Source: Climacium dendroides
Taxonomy: Eukaryota; Streptophyta; Bryopsida; Hypnales; Climaciaceae
Reading direction: 5' to 3'
Length of the DNA stretch: 64,000 nt
NCBI GenBank assembly: GCA_950106755.1
Contig: OX467086.1
Location: forward strand, 30,088,001 to 30,152,000
Positions 60,240-64,000 of this stretch are shown in pieces. The position numbers and the translations under genes are program-made. How positions within the stretch are numbered: the first letter of the stretch is position 1; each line of letters starts with the position of its first letter. The notes under the pieces are model-generated. The model was not told where the DNA came from. It was given only the letters and a program-made list of their open reading frames with translations, and searched no databases.

Positions 60240-62092
60240 ATCCAGGGTTCAAAAACATCATTGCTTTTGAAGCTCTATAGGTCTAGATATCTTTAAGTTA
60301 TACAAATCTCAACTGTGCAATCTTGTAGTATATATGTTTTAGATGATATGTACAAAATTTGAAGTCATTTGGCCATATAGATTGCAAGAACATAATGTTT
60401 TAGTGTCAAAAATAGATGCTGAAATTTTCCCAAAAACACATTTGGAGGTGAAATTTGTTTTCTAAACCTACTCAAATGAAAAAACTTTACACTACAAAAT
60501 GATACAAAACTAGTATACAAACACATTGGTGAATTTTTTTTTCATTCAATCAACTCATTGTGTCTAAAAAACAGCTTTGAAATGTCAAAAAATTGCAAAA
60601 AACACATCTAAGGCTGAACCTCCTCCTCCTAGAATGCTTCTCACTCACTCATTACTTCTTGGATTGACATGAGGTTTTTGCCTCACAAACTTGACTAGTA
60701 TGCGCAACTTTTCCAAAAAGAATTATTGAAAATGGACTTTGTATGAAGAAGAAATAGGCCACTGAATTTCACTCTACTCCCAAAATGCCAAGATGTTGAA
60801 CTTCGAATTGCTCCCAAACATTCACAACAATTCGGATTGACATGAAAATTTTACCACAATAACTAGACTTCAAGGGGAACAAAATCCAACAAATTTTATT
60901 GAAAATGAATGTTTTACAAAAGAGATCCAAGCCCCCAAAGTTGCAGCCCTAAATGCAGTTTGGTGAACTCAAATTGAAGCTATGAACTAAATTTCCCCCA
61001 AAAAAACTCAGTACATGTTGGATTGATCTGATATATTTGCCATTCAAACTAGAGGGGAGAATACAACTTTTCCAACAAGTTTTATTGAATTTGGACCTTG
61101 GATGCAAAAGTTACAACACTTTGAATTGGACTTCTTTGTCATTTGGGGGTTAATAGCCTTGCACTATGGAATTCAATCATGGACCTATCGCCTATGTTTA
61201 ATCCTTTAGAGCAGCAAGTTTTGCGATTTATTGCTATGTATTGTATTATGGTCAAACGACTTTCTCACTTGAAAGATTTTCCACTCCAAGGTTTCAATTA
61301 TAATGCACTCTTTTTGAGTTGGGAATGTATGCATTTTTGCCATTTAATAGAGTGATTTTTCTTTCAAGGCCTATTTGCATCCTAAACCATTGCAAAGTTT
61401 AAAACAACAGTTATTTGATATAGTAGTAGTGGTGCAATTCCAAACTACATTTCAAATTACAGTACAAACTTCAAATATTATTAGCAATCTTTATATAACA
61501 ACTTCATATCTTAGACAAGAAACACAAGTTATATAAAATGTTGGTGCATCACATGTCATTCATGAAGAAGAAATGGTATACGACCCTAATACTACTCGTA
61601 TTCCTTCCATAGCAAATTTTCTACAACTTTACAATACTCTACATTATTGCCAAATAATGCACTATTGGCTATAGTAAAAGATGAATAAGTTGAGTCAAAG
61701 TCAATTCGTTGAAAATTTTCTATAATACCCCAATAGAATGCTTTAGCATCCAAGGGTATTTTGGGATTTACAAATCTTCGCATGAACAACTTAGAAGATG
61801 GTATAAGTATTTGCAAACTCAACTTTCAATCCTATCATCTTCTAATTCTAATGCTATAGGTGATATTTATCTAAATATCACTGAAGAGGTTGAGATACAG
61901 GCCAAACTTCAAATCCTAACAGATTTATCGACATCATTACCTTTGTTTGATTCAAATTCTTTACAAGTACCAAGATTTGAATCTATATATGAATCTCCAC
62001 TTTGTAGTCAAATTTCAAGTCTTAAAGACATTGACTCGGCAATTGTACCATTTGCAGCAAAAGGTACTCCATATTCTAAAAAAGAGACTTAG

Positions 62093-62955
62093 TTGTTTTC
62101 ATATTTATTGCATCATCAAAATGGAAAAAAAACCTTATCAAACCAAACAATCTAGTATGGTTAATTAGAAAAATATTTGTAAATATTATTATTTAAAACA
62201 ATAGAATTTACCATTAAATTATAATATATATATATAGTGCATTGAACATTGTTTTAGAATATTTATTTTTTATATTTTTAAATTATATATATAATTTTTG
62301 AGAATATTAAATTGATTTATAAATTGAATTTTAAACTAATTTTCTTAAATAAAGAGATTTTTGTTATCATCTTTTTTTACATTTAAAATCAATGTAATTT
62401 TTTAAAAGTTTGATTTATAAACAACTTGTATGTTGTTGTGCATTTGTTGAAGTGTTTTTTGTGATTTGCCTATGTATTTTTTTAATTATTAATTTCTAAA
62501 ATAATTTATCCATAATTAAATGAAATTTGTAGAAATGAAATTCGATTCAAAATCTATAACTTTTACACTGAAGAACCAAAAGTGCAAAACAACTTTGGTG
62601 CATTTCTATTCATTGAGAGCTTTATAGCATGACATAAAAACTCCTATATTCCATTTTCTATAATTTAATTCAAATTATGGTCTTAAAAATTGCTCACAAT
62701 CCATCATATGTCCAAAAGCAATGATATGACTTTAGTACAATCCTCAAGCTCTCCAATGGTATAAAGAAAATGACTAGTGAGCGCACAATTGGGATCTCAA
62801 CATTACATAGAAAACAAATTAGAACAAATGTTACCATTGTATTTTTACTTTTATCTTTATTCAACTTTTATTTTGTGTCCATAAGTAAATACAAAGGATG
62901 CAAAGCCTCTACATTCTTCATTGATAATAAATGAAGAGGTCAAATTTTTTCTTCT
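62093..62955. other. AT-rich intergenic DNA
   Basis: No gene or structured repeat seen. Confidence 0.5.
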
Positions 62956-63205
62956 TTAACCCCTGAGCGCCCCACAGGCCAAATGTGGCCTCTTTCACTT
63001 GGAAGGTTGTCCTTGTTTGACTGTTATTATCTTTTAAACGGTATAGTCAAATCATTAGTTCATTTCCATGCACCTTTGAACCTCTCTCCTCTACCAATTA
63101 GTACGGTCAATATTTTGTGGATCTCATTTTAAATGGTAGTTTAAGAGGAATGAGTTCCAAAGGATTTGGATTTTAGTGAATCTGAGCTGGGCACTCAGGG
63201 GTTAA
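62956..63205. mobile_element. TTAACCCCTGAGCGCCC-type MITE, 250 bp
   Basis: The termini TTAACCCCTGAGCGCCC and GGGCACTCAGGGGTTAA are 17-bp inverted repeats with one mismatch. The interior is non-coding. This is the cleanest member of the TTAACCCCT superfamily in the window, but its interior is unrelated to the 568-bp copies. Confidence 0.75.
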
Positions 63206-64000
63206 AGTATTGATGTTAAAAGTTTTGATTTTAATTGATTTAAAAGCTCAATTCTTCTTCTTCTTCTCTCTTTTTTTTCCCTCTTCTCCCTCATTTTTCC
63301 TTTTTCTCCTAGAGTCGGTTCCGACGCTCCCCAAAAAAACCCAAAAATCAAGTGACAAGTTCAACAAGCCAAGGCAGGCTACGGCAATGATCAAGTGCAT
63401 CAAAAGTCTCCAAACGCGCTTACTCAACCATAAGTAAGAGTATCTGCACGGCAACTTAGCAAGTGGCGCAAACCTGGTGATTGACCGGGCACGAAACACT
63501 CAGTTTCCTCATGGCAGGCACGACGAGGGGCAAACAATGGCCGGCCATAGCCAAATGTGCTAAGCAAGGGCTCAGTAAAAGAGTGGACTGTCCTTTTGAT
63601 CCCAAGTCTGAGGTACCGACCCCTAGCTGGAGTTCAAAAAAGCTTAGATACATGTGTGGGGAGTTCTCACTAGATTCCAAGTGAAATTTTTTCAAGTTTC
63701 AACTTTCAAGCAGGAAAACTTCTTCAGATTGTAAGCTTCATCCGCGCCCTCTTGACGCGTCAGCCGTGGAGCACAAGCGGAGTGATCCGACCCAGTCTTC
63801 GAAATCGCACTGCAAGTCCGTCCCAATCTGCTGCTGAGTCTGCCGTGGGGGTGATCGAAGCTCACAGCAATAAGTTGTTCGAGTGCATCCAAAGTCTCAA
63901 ACGCTTAAAATACTCAGCCATAAGCTGAGTCGGTTCTAGATTATCTGCCATAACTTGAGTCGGGTTCTAGATTATCTGTCTCACGTCCCCATTCCCGAGA
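63206..64000. other. GC-richer terminal region, no gene called
   Basis: A pyrimidine-rich tract (63249-63310) is followed by DNA clearly GC-richer than the preceding 20 kb. Opposed short frames (63248-63499, 63456-63695, 63481-63684, 63692-63892) have no domains. The phrase GTGCATC-AAAGTCTC-AAACGC occurs at about 63397 and again near 63883, and a 30-bp unit is duplicated at 63917-63977. It may be the edge of a retroelement or gene beyond the window. Confidence 0.4.
63917..63977. repeat. Tandem duplication of a ~30-bp unit
   Basis: GCCATAAGCTGAGTCGGTTC followed by TAGATTATCT (63917-63946) is repeated at 63947-63977 with two changes and one inserted G. Confidence 0.85.

Larger units (their letters stand above)
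57829..62092 (+). pseudogene. Broken protein-coding remnant of unknown family
   Basis: A series of plus-strand frames reads like real protein but is cut by stops and frame changes. Pieces: 57829-58071; 58347-58604 (ARIQIDDPTIDQKFAPIDEL, then LKLQYYEQLQN); 58561-58845 (NATYNSQHALFMNNVSKIII, then KKFESHLLASTYIIGELL); about 58850-59060 (LPHEILDHFFRCLLWCGSS); 59690-60151 (DNEFGITNYYSNSLPTLLHV, SLVDYAIWDSHTFDPIAKQV, IIPRMVRKNIGNPFKRQRIA); 61143-61355 (FNPLEQQVLRFIAMYCIM); 61709-62092 (SSHEQLRRWYKYLQTQL). The even amino acid mix, all on one strand, distinguishes it from noise. An element (59193-59696) separates two pieces. I do not recognise the family; a large multi-exon gene or an old autonomous transposon are both possible. 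Confidence 0.5.

Overview
This window reads as nuclear DNA of a land plant. Five genes have spliceosomal GT-AG introns and closely resemble plant families: an RD19-type papain protease, a gamma-tubulin complex component 5 (GCP5), a Clot/TXNDC17-type thioredoxin-like protein, a tRNA-binding OB-fold protein and a plant-style coiled-coil protein. Introns are short (about 100-700 bp). The genes are GC-richer islands in very AT-rich, repeat-dense DNA. That layout would suit a non-flowering plant such as a bryophyte, but that is a guess. There are no bacterial-style operons.

Layout. 1-6.5 kb: AT-rich DNA with several short inverted-repeat transposons, one carrying a nested mariner-like element. 6.64-8.89 kb (minus): RD19-like protease, four exons, complete, 365 aa. 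9.2-14 kb: repeats, including a 1.15 kb element split by a second one, with the empty site preserved in a sister copy. 14.78-17.62 kb (minus): six-exon coiled-coil protein of unknown function, 382 aa. 18.3-24.6 kb: AT-rich repeats, including two 568-bp inverted copies of one element. 26.0-34.4 kb (minus): 21-exon GCP5, modelled end to end in frame (1203 aa). Just upstream of it lies a segment resembling the first exon and intron of the next gene. 36.5-38.6 kb (minus): organelle-targeted-looking OB-fold protein (217 aa, five exons). It is head to head with 39.08-40.32 kb (plus): Clot-type thioredoxin-like protein (141 aa, three exons). The shared 485-bp promoter has twin G-boxes. 41-64 kb: gene-poor, with CACTA-like elements, foldback repeats, minisatellites and a broken protein-coding remnant of unknown family (57.8-62.1 kb) carrying a small terminal-inverted-repeat element.

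The genes are unrelated housekeeping or stress functions: vacuolar proteolysis, microtubule nucleation, thiol redox and tRNA/OB-fold binding. They do not form one pathway. All exon borders were derived by hand from splice consensus, reading phase and protein-family continuity; transcript evidence would settle UTRs and alternative sites.
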